A DNA stretch of 64,000 nucleotides, taken from positions 26,513 through 90,512 of the forward strand of contig NZ_JAHLEM010000038.1 in NCBI RefSeq assembly GCF_018883605.1, given 5' to 3'. The notes below the pieces were generated by a model, which saw only the letters and a program-made list of their open reading frames with translations, made no database searches and was not told the DNA's origin. Positions 1 through 8,442 of the stretch are shown piece by piece. How positions within the stretch are numbered: position 1 is the stretch's first letter; the number at the start of each line of letters is the position of its first letter. A program made the position numbers and the translations under genes. This DNA is from Streptomyces niphimycinicus. Its GTDB lineage: Bacteria > Actinomycetota > Actinomycetes > Streptomycetales > Streptomycetaceae.

Positions 1-599
1 GTCGGGCGCGCGGAGAGCAGCGCCAGGCAGTTGTCCCACAGGGCTTCGAGGTGCCGGGTGTTGTTGTAGAGCTTGGCGAACAGCACCTGGCCCTCGAGCT
101 GGGCGACGACCGACCGGGCGGCGTCTCCGGTGTCGCCGACGGTGACCTCCCCGCGCTCCTGGGCTTCGGCGATGACCGTATCGACCATCTCCACCTGGGC
201 GTCGAAGATCTGCTGAAGGCGGGCGCGGATGGGCTCGGTCTGATTGCTCAGTTCCAGGGTGAGGTTGCCGAACATGCACCCGGAGACCGTTCCACAGCTC
301 TGCTGGCCCGCGCACAGCCCGGCCTGGGTCTGCTCGAACAGCCGGCGCAGCCGGGAGAGCGGCTCCGCGTCGCCGTCCTGGAGGGCCCGGGCCCAGTCGT
401 CGCGCTGCGTCTGCCAGTGCTCGTCGAGGACGGCCAGGGCAAGAGCTTCCTTCGACTCGAAGAAGTAGTAGAAGCTCCCCTTGGGAACACCGGCCGCCTT
501 GCAGATCTCGGCGACGCCCAGCGCCGAGTAGCCCCGCAGTTCGATGAGCGAGTGCGCGGCGTCGAGGATCTTCTCCCTCGCATCACTGGTGCGTCCCAT
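1..599 (-). CDS. TetR-family transcriptional repressor (partial, runs off left edge)
   Basis: Only the first about 199 codons are present; the ATG is at 599-597 and the frame stays open to base 1. Residues 1-55 form a TetR helix-turn-helix, with the recognition-helix pattern GVPKGSFYYFF and a following E-S-K-E-A-L stretch. The ligand domain carries a short Cys-containing segment (QSCGTVSGCMFGNL), which is common in TetR regulators that sit next to flavodoxin or nitroreductase genes. It is divergent from wrbA, and the intervening 196 bp hold repeated operator-like elements, so autoregulation and control of wrbA are likely (inference). The effector is unknown; the two cysteines could sense quinones or other electrophiles, but nothing here proves it. 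Confidence 0.88.
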   Translation of the reverse strand, partial: MGRTSDAREKILDAAHSLIELRGYSALGVAEICKAAGVPKGSFYYFFESKEALALAVLDEHWQTQRDDWARALQDGDAEPLSRLRRLFEQTQAGLCAGQQSCGTVSGCMFGNLTLELSNQTEPIRARLQQIFDAQVEMVDTVIAEAQERGEVTVGDTGDAARSVVAQLEGQVLFAKLYNNTRHLEALWDNCLALLSARP

Positions 600-610
600 G
601 GCGGTAAGTG

Positions 611-752
611 TACGACCGATCGTCTATACCGAGAATCCACGGCCCCCGGGCGTCCCGCCGGACGCCCGGGGGTCGGCTGTCCCCTGTGGGTCCATGCCGG
701 TGGTTTGCAACTAGACGACCGGTCCACTAATCTCTAGCCAGTCGGTCGACTA
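611..752. promoter_or_regulatory. Putative TetR operator copies between tetR and wrbA
   Basis: Three related elements are visible: TAGACGATCGGTCG read on the minus strand from 626, TAGACGACCGGTC on the plus strand from 712, and TAGTCGACCGAC on the minus strand from 752. The first lies next to the tetR start, the other two just upstream of wrbA. The shared core is TAGnCGAyCG. This is what a TetR protein controlling both directions would need. Binding is inferred. Confidence 0.6.
643..672. other. Perfect 13-bp hairpin in the tetR-wrbA intergenic region
   Basis: The arms CCCCCGGGCGTCC (643-655) and GGACGCCCGGGGG (660-672) pair perfectly around a four-base loop CGCC. It resembles an intrinsic terminator but has no T-run and lies between two divergent starts, where a terminator is not expected. 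It may insulate the two promoters or end a short transcript. Confidence 0.6.
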
Positions 753-795
753 TCGGCCGTATGCACCGTATATCCCCCTGAAGTGGAGAGTCACT

Positions 796-1407
796 GTGAC
801 CACCCCCGTCAAGCTCGCCGTCGTGTACTACTCGTCCACCGGCACCATCGCCGAGATCGCCAAGGAGCTCCGCGACGCGGGCGTCAAGGCCGGCGCGGAG
901 GTACGCCTGCTCAAGGTCGCCGAGCTCGCTCCCCAGGCGGCCATCGACTCCAACCCCGCCTGGGCCGCCCACCACGCCGCCACCGCCCAGATCCCCGAGG
1001 CCACCCCCGACGACATCGAGTGGGCCGACGCCGTCCTCTTCGGCACCCCCACCCGCTTCGGCAACGTCTCCGCGCAGCTCAAGCAGTTCATCGACACGCT
1101 CGGCGGCCTCTGGGCCCAGGGCAAGCTGGCCGACAAGGTCTACAGCGGCTTCGTCTCCAGCGCCACCGCCCACGCCGGTCAGGAGTCCACCCTCCTCGCC
1201 CTCTACAACTCCATCCACCACTTCGGCGGCATCACCGTCAGCCCCGGCTTCACCGACCCGGCCAAGTTCAACGACGGCAACCCCTACGGCACCTCCCACG
1301 TCGACGCCCAGGGCGCCAACCCCGTCGACGACACCACGCGCACGGCCGCCCGTATCCAGGCCGAGCGCGCGGTCCGGATGGCCACCGCGCTCAAGGCCGC
1401 TGCCTGA
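796..1407 (+). CDS. wrbA: NAD(P)H:quinone oxidoreductase, WrbA type
   Basis: Flavodoxin-fold FMN enzyme that reduces quinones by two electrons and so limits redox cycling; cytosolic. The 203-residue length is normal for the family. The FMN phosphate loop YYSSTGTIAEIA is at residues 10-21 and the second FMN-binding segment GTPTRFGNVSAQ near residue 83; the conserved AHAGQE segment follows near residue 129. The GTG start is set by a GTGGAGAG ribosome site 8 bases upstream. It lies divergent from the TetR gene and 114 bp before a muconolactone-isomerase-like gene on the same strand, so the two probably form an electrophile or aromatic-stress unit under TetR control (inference). Confidence 0.93.
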   Translation: MTTPVKLAVVYYSSTGTIAEIAKELRDAGVKAGAEVRLLKVAELAPQAAIDSNPAWAAHHAATAQIPEATPDDIEWADAVLFGTPTRFGNVSAQLKQFIDTLGGLWAQGKLADKVYSGFVSSATAHAGQESTLLALYNSIHHFGGITVSPGFTDPAKFNDGNPYGTSHVDAQGANPVDDTTRTAARIQAERAVRMATALKAAA

Positions 1408-1521
1408 TCAGTCCGCTGGACGCAGACCCGTCGCCCGGCGCGGTACGCACCCGACGGTGCCCTCGCGGACGGTTCCGACCGACCGCCCCGAGACCCCCTA
1501 CCCCACGGAGAGGAAAAGACC

Positions 1522-1815
1522 ATGAAGGAGTTCCTGGTCGAGCTCACCACCACCGTGCCCGAGGGCACCGATCCCGCCGAGGTCGGCCGACGCCGCGCGG
1601 ACGAGTCCGCCCGGGCCAAGGAGCTCGCCGCCGCGGGCCACTTGGTCCGGCTGTGGCGCCCGGTGGGTGAGCTCCGCAGTATCGGTGTGTGGCGCGCCGA
1701 CAGCGAGGCGGATCTGCGCGCGAAGGTGCTGGGGACGCTGCCCCTGTGGTCCTGGATGACCGCGGTGGTCACCGCCGTACAGCCACATCCCAACGACCCC
1801 GGCCCGACCGGCTGA
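1522..1815 (+). CDS. Muconolactone delta-isomerase-like small protein
   Basis: 97 residues, the usual size of the muconolactone isomerase (MIase) domain, a ferredoxin-like alpha/beta fold that oligomerises. The start MKEFLVELTTTVPEGTDP and the central LWRPVGELRSIGVWRA, followed by LGTLPLWSWM, match the family pattern. A strong GGAGAGG ribosome site precedes the ATG. The true substrate is uncertain: no catechol-branch genes (catA, catB) are nearby, and family members outside cat operons are often of unknown function. Co-location with wrbA suggests a role in handling quinone-like or aromatic metabolites. Confidence 0.85.
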   Translation: MKEFLVELTTTVPEGTDPAEVGRRRADESARAKELAAAGHLVRLWRPVGELRSIGVWRADSEADLRAKVLGTLPLWSWMTAVVTAVQPHPNDPGPTG

Positions 1816-2002
1816 ATCGCCTGGTCCAGCTCCGCTGCCGGGTTCCCGGGAATCTCCGCCGACGGAACCGAGCCACCCGCTGTTACCACGATGACAACGG
1901 GTGGGCCGCGGTCCACGACGGCCGCTCGTGTTGTCAGCCGCCCATCCCGTTGCGCTGAGAAGCGTTTTATGGCCTGTTCAAGAGGCCGTTACGGTCGGAT
2001 TT

Positions 2003-3454
2003 ATGGAATGGAATTTTCAGCGGGCCGAAAGACTCGCGGCCGCATTGCGTGCCGGTGAAGTGACCTCGGCGGAACTGACAGACCAGGCGATCGCCCGTAT
2101 CGAGCGGGACGACAAGGCGATCAACGCGATCTGTGTGCCGGACTTCGACCGGGCGCGGGCCGCCGCGCGCGGTGCCGACCAGGCGCGCGCCCGTGGTGAG
2201 GACCGGCCGCTGCTCGGCATTCCGGTGACGGTCAAGGAGTCCTACAACGTCGCCGGGCTGCCCACGACTTGGGGCATGCCGCCGCACCGCGACTTCATGC
2301 CGGCCGAGGACGCGGTGCAGGTGTCGCGGCTCAAGGCCGCGGGCGCGGTGGTGCTCGGTAAGACCAATGTGCCCGTGGGTCTGCAAGATGTGCAGAGCTT
2401 CAACGAGATTTACGGCACCACCAATAACCCGTGGGATCACGGTCGTACGCCGGGTGGATCCTCCGGCGGATCGGCGGCGGCTCTGGCGGCCGGATTCGGC
2501 GCGCTGTCCATCGGCTCCGACATCGCCGGTTCATTGCGCACCCCCGCGCATTTCTGCGGCGTCTACGCACATAAGCCGACACTCGGGCTGGCGGCGAGCC
2601 GCGGTATGGTCCCGCCGCCCGCGCCCGCCTTGCCGGCCGACCATGACCTCGCCGTCGTCGGTCCGATGGCGCGCACCGCCCGCGACCTCACACTGCTGCT
2701 CGACGTCATGGCCGGACCGGACCCGCTGACGCTCGGTGTGGCACACGAGGTGGCCCTGCCGCCCGCGCGCCATGAGCGGCTCCGCGACTTCCGGGTCCTG
2801 ATCCTCGACGAGCATCCGCTCATTCCGACCGGGGCCGCCGTACGGGCGGGTGTGAACCGGGTGGCCGACGCGCTTGCCGACGCCGGTGCCCGCGTCGAAC
2901 GGCACAGTCCGCTGCTGCCCGAGCTGACCGAAGCCTCGATGCTCTACACGCAGTTGCTGTTCTCCAGCCTGGTCGCACGTTTCCCCGTCGAAGCGTACGA
3001 GCGGCTACGGACCGACGCCGCCGCACTGAGCGCGGACGACCAGAGCCTCCATGCGGCGCGGCTGCGCGCCACGGTGTTCAGCCACCGCGACTGGGTCGAG
3101 GCGAACAGCCGTCGCGAACTCCACCGTCACGGCTGGCGGCAGCTCTTCGCCGAGTTCGACGCCGTGGTGTGTCCCATCACGCCCACTCCCGCGTTCCCGC
3201 ACGACCACGACCCCGATTCGATGCAACGCCGGCTCGATATCGACGGCGTCGAGTACCCGTACCTCGACCAGCTTGTCTGGGCCGGTGTGGCCACCATGCC
3301 CGGTCTGCCCGCCACCGCCATACCGGCGGGCCGGTCCCCCGAGGGTCTGCCGGTGGGAGTGCAGCTCATCGGTCCGATGTTCGAGGACCGCACCCCGCTG
3401 CGGCTGGCCGAACTGCTGGAGCAGAAGATCGGCGGCTTCCAGGCACCGGAGTAG
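2003..3454 (+). CDS. Amidase (amidase-signature family)
   Basis: Hydrolyses a carboxamide, substrate unknown; cytosolic, 483 residues from the ATG at 2003. The catalytic Ser-cis-Ser-Lys triad is complete: Lys78 in GIPVTVKES, Ser153 in the glycine-rich GGSSGGS, and Ser177 in DIAGSLR, exactly 24 residues after Ser153 as in the family. The frame is open further upstream (to 1901), but that stretch does not look like amidase and the family N-terminus starts at MEWNFQRAERL. No recognisable strong ribosome site. It stands alone between the MIase-like gene and convergent regulators, so context gives no substrate. Confidence 0.92.
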   Translation: MEWNFQRAERLAAALRAGEVTSAELTDQAIARIERDDKAINAICVPDFDRARAAARGADQARARGEDRPLLGIPVTVKESYNVAGLPTTWGMPPHRDFMPAEDAVQVSRLKAAGAVVLGKTNVPVGLQDVQSFNEIYGTTNNPWDHGRTPGGSSGGSAAALAAGFGALSIGSDIAGSLRTPAHFCGVYAHKPTLGLAASRGMVPPPAPALPADHDLAVVGPMARTARDLTLLLDVMAGPDPLTLGVAHEVALPPARHERLRDFRVLILDEHPLIPTGAAVRAGVNRVADALADAGARVERHSPLLPELTEASMLYTQLLFSSLVARFPVEAYERLRTDAAALSADDQSLHAARLRATVFSHRDWVEANSRRELHRHGWRQLFAEFDAVVCPITPTPAFPHDHDPDSMQRRLDIDGVEYPYLDQLVWAGVATMPGLPATAIPAGRSPEGLPVGVQLIGPMFEDRTPLRLAELLEQKIGGFQAPE

Positions 3455-3469
3455 GGCGTCCTGCCGGGT

Positions 3470-3610
3470 GTCCACTGCGCGTCCGGAAGGTTGTTGGCGC
3501 CCTGGTAGTGGATCACGTCTCCCCCGGGCTCGAACAGGGCGTCACCGGCCTTGAGCACCCGAGGCGCCTCCCCCTCCAGCTCGAAGAGGATCTCACCCCC
3601 GCTCTTCGAG
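3470..3610 (-). pseudogene. Remnant of a cupin-domain protein
   Basis: On the minus strand a stretch translates as the C-terminal half of a small cupin: EILFELEGEAPRVLKAGDAL, then a phenylalanine-rich step and EPGGDVIHYQGANNLPDAQ. The metal-ligand part of cupin motif 2 (PGxxxHxxxN) is there. No N-terminal half or start codon exists; the upstream side runs straight into the 3' end of the MerR-HEAT gene and the downstream side has no proper end. I take it as a truncated relic; it could also be a mis-assembled edge. Confidence 0.65.
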
Positions 3611-4603
3611 AAGTCCGACGAAGGAGGAGGCGACGAGGGCGACAGCGCGGTCGTCGTCGTGGGTCAGTTGGCGCAGGACCTCCCCCACGGCGGTCCCCGA
3701 CAGCTCGACCAGCGCCTGGGCCAGGCGGATCCGGGTCGCGGAGTCCGCGGTGGGGGCGGCGAGTTCGTCGGCCAGTGCGGTCGTGATGCGGTCCGCGCAC
3801 CCGGGGTCCTGGGACAGGGTGCCGAGAACCTCTGCCGCGTCGACGTCGTTGGAGCCCTCGACCACCATGCCGACCAGGGTCGGCACGGCCGCGGTCACGC
3901 CACGCCTGCCCAACGCCAGGGCGGCCTGTCTGCGCACCATCGGGTCCGGGTCCCCGAGCGCGTCCGCGAGCACCGCGGTCGCACCCGGGGCCTCGGAGAT
4001 CGCGGCGATCGCCAGCACCGCGCGCCGCCGGATGCCGACGTCCTCCGAGTGCACCCCGGCGGCCAGCGTCGCCATGCCATCGCCGCCCGACCGGGCGAGC
4101 GCCCAGCGCAGGGCACCCGCGACGTTGGGGTCGGATTCGGCCAGGACCGCCCCGGCCAGCAGTTCGGCGGGAACCGGCACCTCCCCCGGCCGCGCCAGGA
4201 CGGCCTGCTGCCTGCGCGCGGCGCTGGTCGAGTTGAGCCCCTGCATGAGCTCGACGATGCGCAGGACGTCCTGCCAGCCGGTGGGCGCCGACGCATCGAT
4301 CGCGCGCAGCCGCTCAAGCAGCTCCGCTTCCCGCGCCAAGCGGTCTTCCGTCCATTGGATGAGGTCGCTGACCAGGGCGGACGGGGTGAAGGCCGGGTCG
4401 TCCAGCGCGCGCCCGATCTGCTTGAGCGAGAGCCCGAGGGACCGCAGGCTCTCCACATGGAAGATCCTGCGGACGTCCTCGGCGGAGTACTCGCGGTAGC
4501 CGCCGAGGGTGCGACCGGTCGGGCGCACCAGCCCGAGGGCGTCGTAGTGCCGGAGCATCCGGGCACTCACCCCCGAGTGACGGGCCACGTCGCCGATCAG
4601 CAA
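3593..4603 (-). CDS. MerR-family regulator with C-terminal HEAT repeats
   Basis: 336 residues. Residues 1-70 are a MerR winged helix (MLIGDVARHSGVSARMLRHY, then GYREYSAEDVRRIFHVESLR), followed by a dimerisation helix to about residue 125. The remaining two thirds are alpha-helical HEAT-type repeats with recurring patterns such as DPMVRRQAALALG and GIRRRAVLAIAA, not a small-molecule pocket like BmrR/TipA. The start overlaps the end of the upstream HEAT-repeat gene by 7 bases, so the two are translated together. Known MerR proteins distort a long-spacer promoter; a matching element lies upstream of the pair (5368-5395). HEAT repeats suggest that the signal is a protein partner rather than a drug (inference). 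Confidence 0.9.
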   Translation of the reverse strand: MLIGDVARHSGVSARMLRHYDALGLVRPTGRTLGGYREYSAEDVRRIFHVESLRSLGLSLKQIGRALDDPAFTPSALVSDLIQWTEDRLAREAELLERLRAIDASAPTGWQDVLRIVELMQGLNSTSAARRQQAVLARPGEVPVPAELLAGAVLAESDPNVAGALRWALARSGGDGMATLAAGVHSEDVGIRRRAVLAIAAISEAPGATAVLADALGDPDPMVRRQAALALGRRGVTAAVPTLVGMVVEGSNDVDAAEVLGTLSQDPGCADRITTALADELAAPTADSATRIRLAQALVELSGTAVGEVLRQLTHDDDRAVALVASSFVGLLEERG

Positions 4604-5370
4604 TCCGTGACCTCTTCCGCGGCCTTCGCGGACCCCGCGGGCCCCGCAGCCTTCGCGGCGTCAGCAGCCTCCGCGGTCTCGGCGGCCCGCTCCGGGCCGA
4701 GTGTGACCACTCGCTTCGCCTCGTCGATGGCCGCGTCAAAACCGGTCTCCGGGTTCTGCCGGAGCAGCTCGGTGGCGCGGGCGTGCGTGGCCACCGCCGG
4801 GTCGGGGTCCGCCGCGGCCCGCTCCAGGGCGGGCTCGGTCACCTCGCCGAGGTCGACCAGGGCCCGGCTCAGGCTCAGCCGCATATCGCGGTCGCCGCGG
4901 CCGAGCTGCGCGACCAGTTCGTCGGCCAGGTCCTCCTTCTCGTCCTCGGGTACGAGGACGACCGCGACGCGCCACGCGGTCCGCGCGACTTCGTCGTCGG
5001 CGTCGCGCAGCATGTCGCGGGTGATCCAGGCCCAGGCGCACTTGTCGCCGATCTTGGAGAGCGTGTGCAGCGCCTGGCTGCGGGCCTGAGTGCGCTCGGC
5101 GTCGAGCTCCCGGCGGATCCGGGGCAGGGTGATCTCCGGCGAGAGGCGGGTCAGCGCCCAGGACAGCATGTCCCGTACGAAGAAGTCCGGCTCGACCGCG
5201 CACCGCTCGACGAGCGGCTCCAGGAAACCGGGGTCGGGGTTCGAGCCGACCGTCAGGGCCGCCTGAAGCCGGACCGACGAGTCGTCGGCGCTCAGGGCGT
5301 TGGCCACGCGGGTGTTCTGCGGGGTTCCGATTGACGTGTTGATCGGGGCCACCTCCTGCACCCAGGACAC
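4597..5370 (-). CDS. HEAT-repeat protein paired with MerR-HEAT regulator
   Basis: About 257 residues made almost wholly of HEAT/PBS-lyase-like helical repeats (DSSVRLQAALTVG, DFFVRDMLSWALTRL, RTQARSQALHTL, DDEVARTAWRVAV, DRDMRLSLSRALV), ending in an Ala/Glu-rich tail. No catalytic motif is visible; the fold implies protein-protein binding. It is the first gene of a two-gene unit with the MerR-HEAT regulator, overlapping it by 7 bases. Start choice is uncertain: the GTG at 5370 lies inside the predicted promoter, while a perfect AGGAGGTGG is at 5357-5349 without a good start codon just after it; the next in-frame GTG is at 5304. The two HEAT proteins may interact. Confidence 0.78.
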   Translation of the reverse strand: MSWVQEVAPINTSIGTPQNTRVANALSADDSSVRLQAALTVGSNPDPGFLEPLVERCAVEPDFFVRDMLSWALTRLSPEITLPRIRRELDAERTQARSQALHTLSKIGDKCAWAWITRDMLRDADDEVARTAWRVAVVLVPEDEKEDLADELVAQLGRGDRDMRLSLSRALVDLGEVTEPALERAAADPDPAVATHARATELLRQNPETGFDAAIDEAKRVVTLGPERAAETAEAADAAKAAGPAGSAKAAEEVTDC

Positions 5371-5395
5371 ACGTTATCACCGTGTCAAGGTCAAG
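5368..5395 (-). promoter_or_regulatory. MerR-type promoter/operator of the HEAT pair
   Basis: Read on the minus strand: TTGACC at 5394-5389 and TTGACA at 5388-5383, then GATAAC at 5378-5373. A perfect inverted repeat GACACG-N7-CGTGTC spans 5386-5368. MerR proteins bind dyads placed between -35 and -10, so autoregulation by the downstream MerR-HEAT protein is the obvious inference. Confidence 0.55.
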
Positions 5396-5434
5396 CCCGT
5401 GACCGGCGGACCGGAAGATTCGCCGGTCACGGGC
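5395..5434. terminator. Bidirectional hairpin terminator downstream of GH87 gene
   Basis: Perfect 14-bp stem GCCCGTGACCGGCG (5395-5408) and CGCCGGTCACGGGC (5421-5434) with a 12-base loop, 30 bases past the GH87 stop codon on the minus strand. No clear T-tract, as is common in high-GC actinobacteria. Confidence 0.75.
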
Positions 5435-5463
5435 TCGAGCCGGTGTGTCCTGTGGAGCGGCGC

Positions 5464-8442
5464 TCAGTCGCGCGATACGGATGCGGCGGACCGGTTCGCG
5501 GCGCCGTTGATCACGAACTGCGAGCCGGGCTCCTTCGCCACATCGCCCTCGGCCGAGTTGGTGATCGTCACGTTCGTCAGGGTGGCGCTGCCGCGCGCCC
5601 CGCTCATCGCGAGGATCCCGGATCCGTTGTTGGATTTGTCGATGGTGACGTTCTCGATCCGGACGCCGGGCATCGTGCCGCCGCCCGTCTTGAACTGGAT
5701 GCCGTCGTAGGTGGAGTCATGGATGTCGGTGTCGCGGATCGTGACGCCCGGGATGTCCTGCCCCTGGGCGAACAGAGTGATCGCGCCGAACTCCTGTGCC
5801 TCGCCCCAGAACGCGCCGCCCGTGCGGTACAGGCCGTTGTTGGCGATGAGCGTCTGGCCCGAGAAGGGCAGCGGGTCGTGGTCGGTGGCCAGCATGATTC
5901 CCGGGTAGTTCATGGTGTCGGAGATCAGGTTGTTCTCGACCGTGTTGCCGTAGCCGCCGTAGACCGCGATGCCGTTGGCCCGCCAGGGCAGTTGGATGGT
6001 GTTGTTGCGGAAGTGGTTGTCGTGGCCGATGTCCGTCGAGGTGTCCTTCACGTATTTGTTGGCCCAGACGGCGAGTGAGTCGTCGCCGGTGTTGCGGAAG
6101 GAGGAGTTGTATACGGTCGAATTGCGGGTGCCGTTGGTGAAGTTGACGCCGTCGGCGTAGGTGTTGCGGATCCGTACGCCGCTGAACTCCAGGCCGTCAC
6201 CGGGCCCCCACAGCTCGGGGATGTTGGAGTAGTCGCGGCCGACCCAGGCGCCGACGTTGGCGTGCTCGAGCCATACGTTGGTGATCTTGGTGTTCTTGCC
6301 GAAGCGGCCATTGAGGCCGACACCGCCCTCGGCGCCGCCGTCGCCGCCACGGATGGTGCCGGAGCCGAAGATGGCGATGTCGGAGATCTTGGTGTTGTCG
6401 TCGATGTCGAAGCCGAAGTTGCCCTCATGGGGATGGTTGATGCCGCCCGCTTCCTGGGGCGGGATGAGCGAGTAGAGCTGGGAGTGCCACATCCCGGCAC
6501 CGCGGATGGTGACGTCCCGGATGCCCATCTGGTTGTACTGGCCGTGATCCTGCGGGTCGTCGGTCAGGATCTTCTTCTCCTGGCGCCACTGGCCCGCGGG
6601 GATCCACACACAGGGGATCCGGCCCTCCTGGTCCGCCGTGACGGCGCGCTGGATGGCGTCCGCGTCGTCGATGCCGTCGCCCGGCACGGCCCCGTAGTCG
6701 GTGATCGAGACGCAGTCGGCGGGCTTGGTGGCCGGTGCCGCCACCTGCTCCAGATCGACCAGGTCGATGATGTAGAAGGCCGCGTCGTCACCGGTGTCGC
6801 GCTGGAGCCGGAACTTGGTACCCACCGGGTAGGAGTCGGTGAGCAGGGCGTGGGACTCGTCGAACAGCCGCCGGGCGTCGCCGCCGGGCCGATTGGTCAG
6901 GCCCTCCGGGTCGTCGGTCGCGCCGTAGAGCCAACTGTGCTTGGAGGACAGGGTGAGTTTGCGGACGAACTTCCCGTCCGCGTAGAGGCTGATGGTCGCC
7001 TCCTTGCCGCCACCGGCCGCCGCGTCCGGGATGGAGTTGCGGACGACGATCGAGTTGGCCGGTGTGGTGGAGGTGAACTCCACGTACTGGCCGGTGGTGT
7101 CGAGCCGGACCGATGAGCGGCCGGAGGACTCGGTGGCGAAGTTGGTGTGCCCGAAGGTGCGCTTGGCGTCCGCCTTCAGCAGCGTTCCGTCGTAGTGGCC
7201 GTCCTCCGCCTCGTACTCGGTGTACGGCACGGCGGCGCCGCGCCCGACCACGAGGGAGCGGGCGAAGGTGTTGTTGTCCTCGTTGGTCTCGGCGACGGTG
7301 CCGGTGGCGTCGGCCGTCGCGGTGAGCGTCGCTCCCCCGTTGGCGGCGGTCCAGTCGCCGCTGATGGCCACGGTGGCGGTGCCACCGGCCGGGACGGTGC
7401 CCGCCGTGCCGTTCAGCGTGGTCTCGCCGACGGTGAGCCGGGTGACCGACCCGGCGGGCACCGCGCTGGTGCCCCTGTTGTGCACCGCTACGGTGAAGGT
7501 GACCTTGGCGCCGACGGCCGGGCTGGCGGGGTTGGTGGTGATGCCGGTGACCTCCAGGTCCGGCCCGGGGGCCTGGCCGACGACCAGCTTCGTGGCGGCG
7601 TTGCGGCTGTTGTTGGTGTTGTCGAGTTCGGGGACCGTGTCGGTGGGGTCGACGACGGCGGAGACGGTGTAGCTGCCCATGGGCCGCTTGCCGACCTTGA
7701 CCGGCACCTTCAGCGAGGCGCCCGGCGCGAGCGCGTCGACGGCGCCACTGCCGGCGTCCGCGCCCTCGATGCTGACGTTCACCGTGGTCGCGGGCGCGGC
7801 GGCCGTCCCGGCGTTGCGGACCGTGGCCTCGACGGTGACCGCGTCCGTCTCGGAGGGCGACTGGGGCGACCAGGAGAGATCGGTGACGGTCAGATCGGGC
7901 GCGGGCGCGGCCGTGCCGACGACCTCGAACTCGGCGACCTGTCCCCCGCCGGCGCCGGTGTTTCCGGAGAACTGGAGCCGTACGTCCGCGTATCGGCCCG
8001 TGACCGGGATGGTCACCGTGTTCTTGTTCTGCGACGGGCTGAAGGTGTAGTCGGCCCGGTCCTTCAGCGAGGTGAAACCGGACCCGCCGACCGGTCGCCC
8101 CAGCACCTGAATGCTCTGCGACCGGGTGCTCCAGACGGGATCGGGGTTCAGCTTGACGACGACGCCGGTCAGATCGGCGTCGGCGCCGAGCTTCGCGGTC
8201 AGCGTCGAGGACTGGCCGCCCGCCTCCCAGTAGGTGGCGGTGCTGCCGTCGTTGGCGTTGGCCGCGAGGTAGTTCTGGGTGGTCGACGACGCCTCGATCG
8301 GCTTGCGCAGGGCCAGGTTCGCTCCCGCTGCGGCATGGGCTGCCTCTGCGGCATGGGCTGCCACGGGCAGCAGCCCGACCGTGAGCAGACCCGCCGTCAC
8401 AAGCCCGGCGGTCAACCGCCGACCGTGCTGTCTTCTACTCAT
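5464..8442 (-). CDS. Secreted GH87 alpha-1,3-glucanase (mycodextranase type)
   Basis: 992 residues from the ATG at 8442 (GAGAGG just upstream). A signal peptide of about 31-39 residues (RRLTAGLVTAGLLTVGLLPV, then AAHA) directs export. Next come a discoidin/F5-8C-type module (about 40-180), two CARDB-like beta-sandwiches (about 190-410), a CBM6/35-like module starting YTEYEAEDGHYDG, and a C-terminal right-handed beta-helix from about 590 (DCVSITDYGAVPGDGIDDAD). In the helix, Asp764 (YADGVNF) and Asp787/Asp788 (NTGDDS) have the 0/+23/+24 spacing that I recall for the catalytic aspartates of GH87. It would cut alpha-1,3-glucan or nigeran, a fungal cell-wall polymer. The next gene is 340 bp upstream, so it is probably transcribed alone. 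The alternative is another pectate-lyase-like helix enzyme. Confidence 0.85.
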   Translation of the reverse strand: MSRRQHGRRLTAGLVTAGLLTVGLLPVAAHAAEAAHAAAGANLALRKPIEASSTTQNYLAANANDGSTATYWEAGGQSSTLTAKLGADADLTGVVVKLNPDPVWSTRSQSIQVLGRPVGGSGFTSLKDRADYTFSPSQNKNTVTIPVTGRYADVRLQFSGNTGAGGGQVAEFEVVGTAAPAPDLTVTDLSWSPQSPSETDAVTVEATVRNAGTAAAPATTVNVSIEGADAGSGAVDALAPGASLKVPVKVGKRPMGSYTVSAVVDPTDTVPELDNTNNSRNAATKLVVGQAPGPDLEVTGITTNPASPAVGAKVTFTVAVHNRGTSAVPAGSVTRLTVGETTLNGTAGTVPAGGTATVAISGDWTAANGGATLTATADATGTVAETNEDNNTFARSLVVGRGAAVPYTEYEAEDGHYDGTLLKADAKRTFGHTNFATESSGRSSVRLDTTGQYVEFTSTTPANSIVVRNSIPDAAAGGGKEATISLYADGKFVRKLTLSSKHSWLYGATDDPEGLTNRPGGDARRLFDESHALLTDSYPVGTKFRLQRDTGDDAAFYIIDLVDLEQVAAPATKPADCVSITDYGAVPGDGIDDADAIQRAVTADQEGRIPCVWIPAGQWRQEKKILTDDPQDHGQYNQMGIRDVTIRGAGMWHSQLYSLIPPQEAGGINHPHEGNFGFDIDDNTKISDIAIFGSGTIRGGDGGAEGGVGLNGRFGKNTKITNVWLEHANVGAWVGRDYSNIPELWGPGDGLEFSGVRIRNTYADGVNFTNGTRNSTVYNSSFRNTGDDSLAVWANKYVKDTSTDIGHDNHFRNNTIQLPWRANGIAVYGGYGNTVENNLISDTMNYPGIMLATDHDPLPFSGQTLIANNGLYRTGGAFWGEAQEFGAITLFAQGQDIPGVTIRDTDIHDSTYDGIQFKTGGGTMPGVRIENVTIDKSNNGSGILAMSGARGSATLTNVTITNSAEGDVAKEPGSQFVINGAANRSAASVSRD

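Noticed and set aside
1881..1936. TGACAAC ... GTTGTCA pair before the amidase gene as an operator
   Set aside because: The halves are about 30 bases apart with no promoter elements around them; likely chance.
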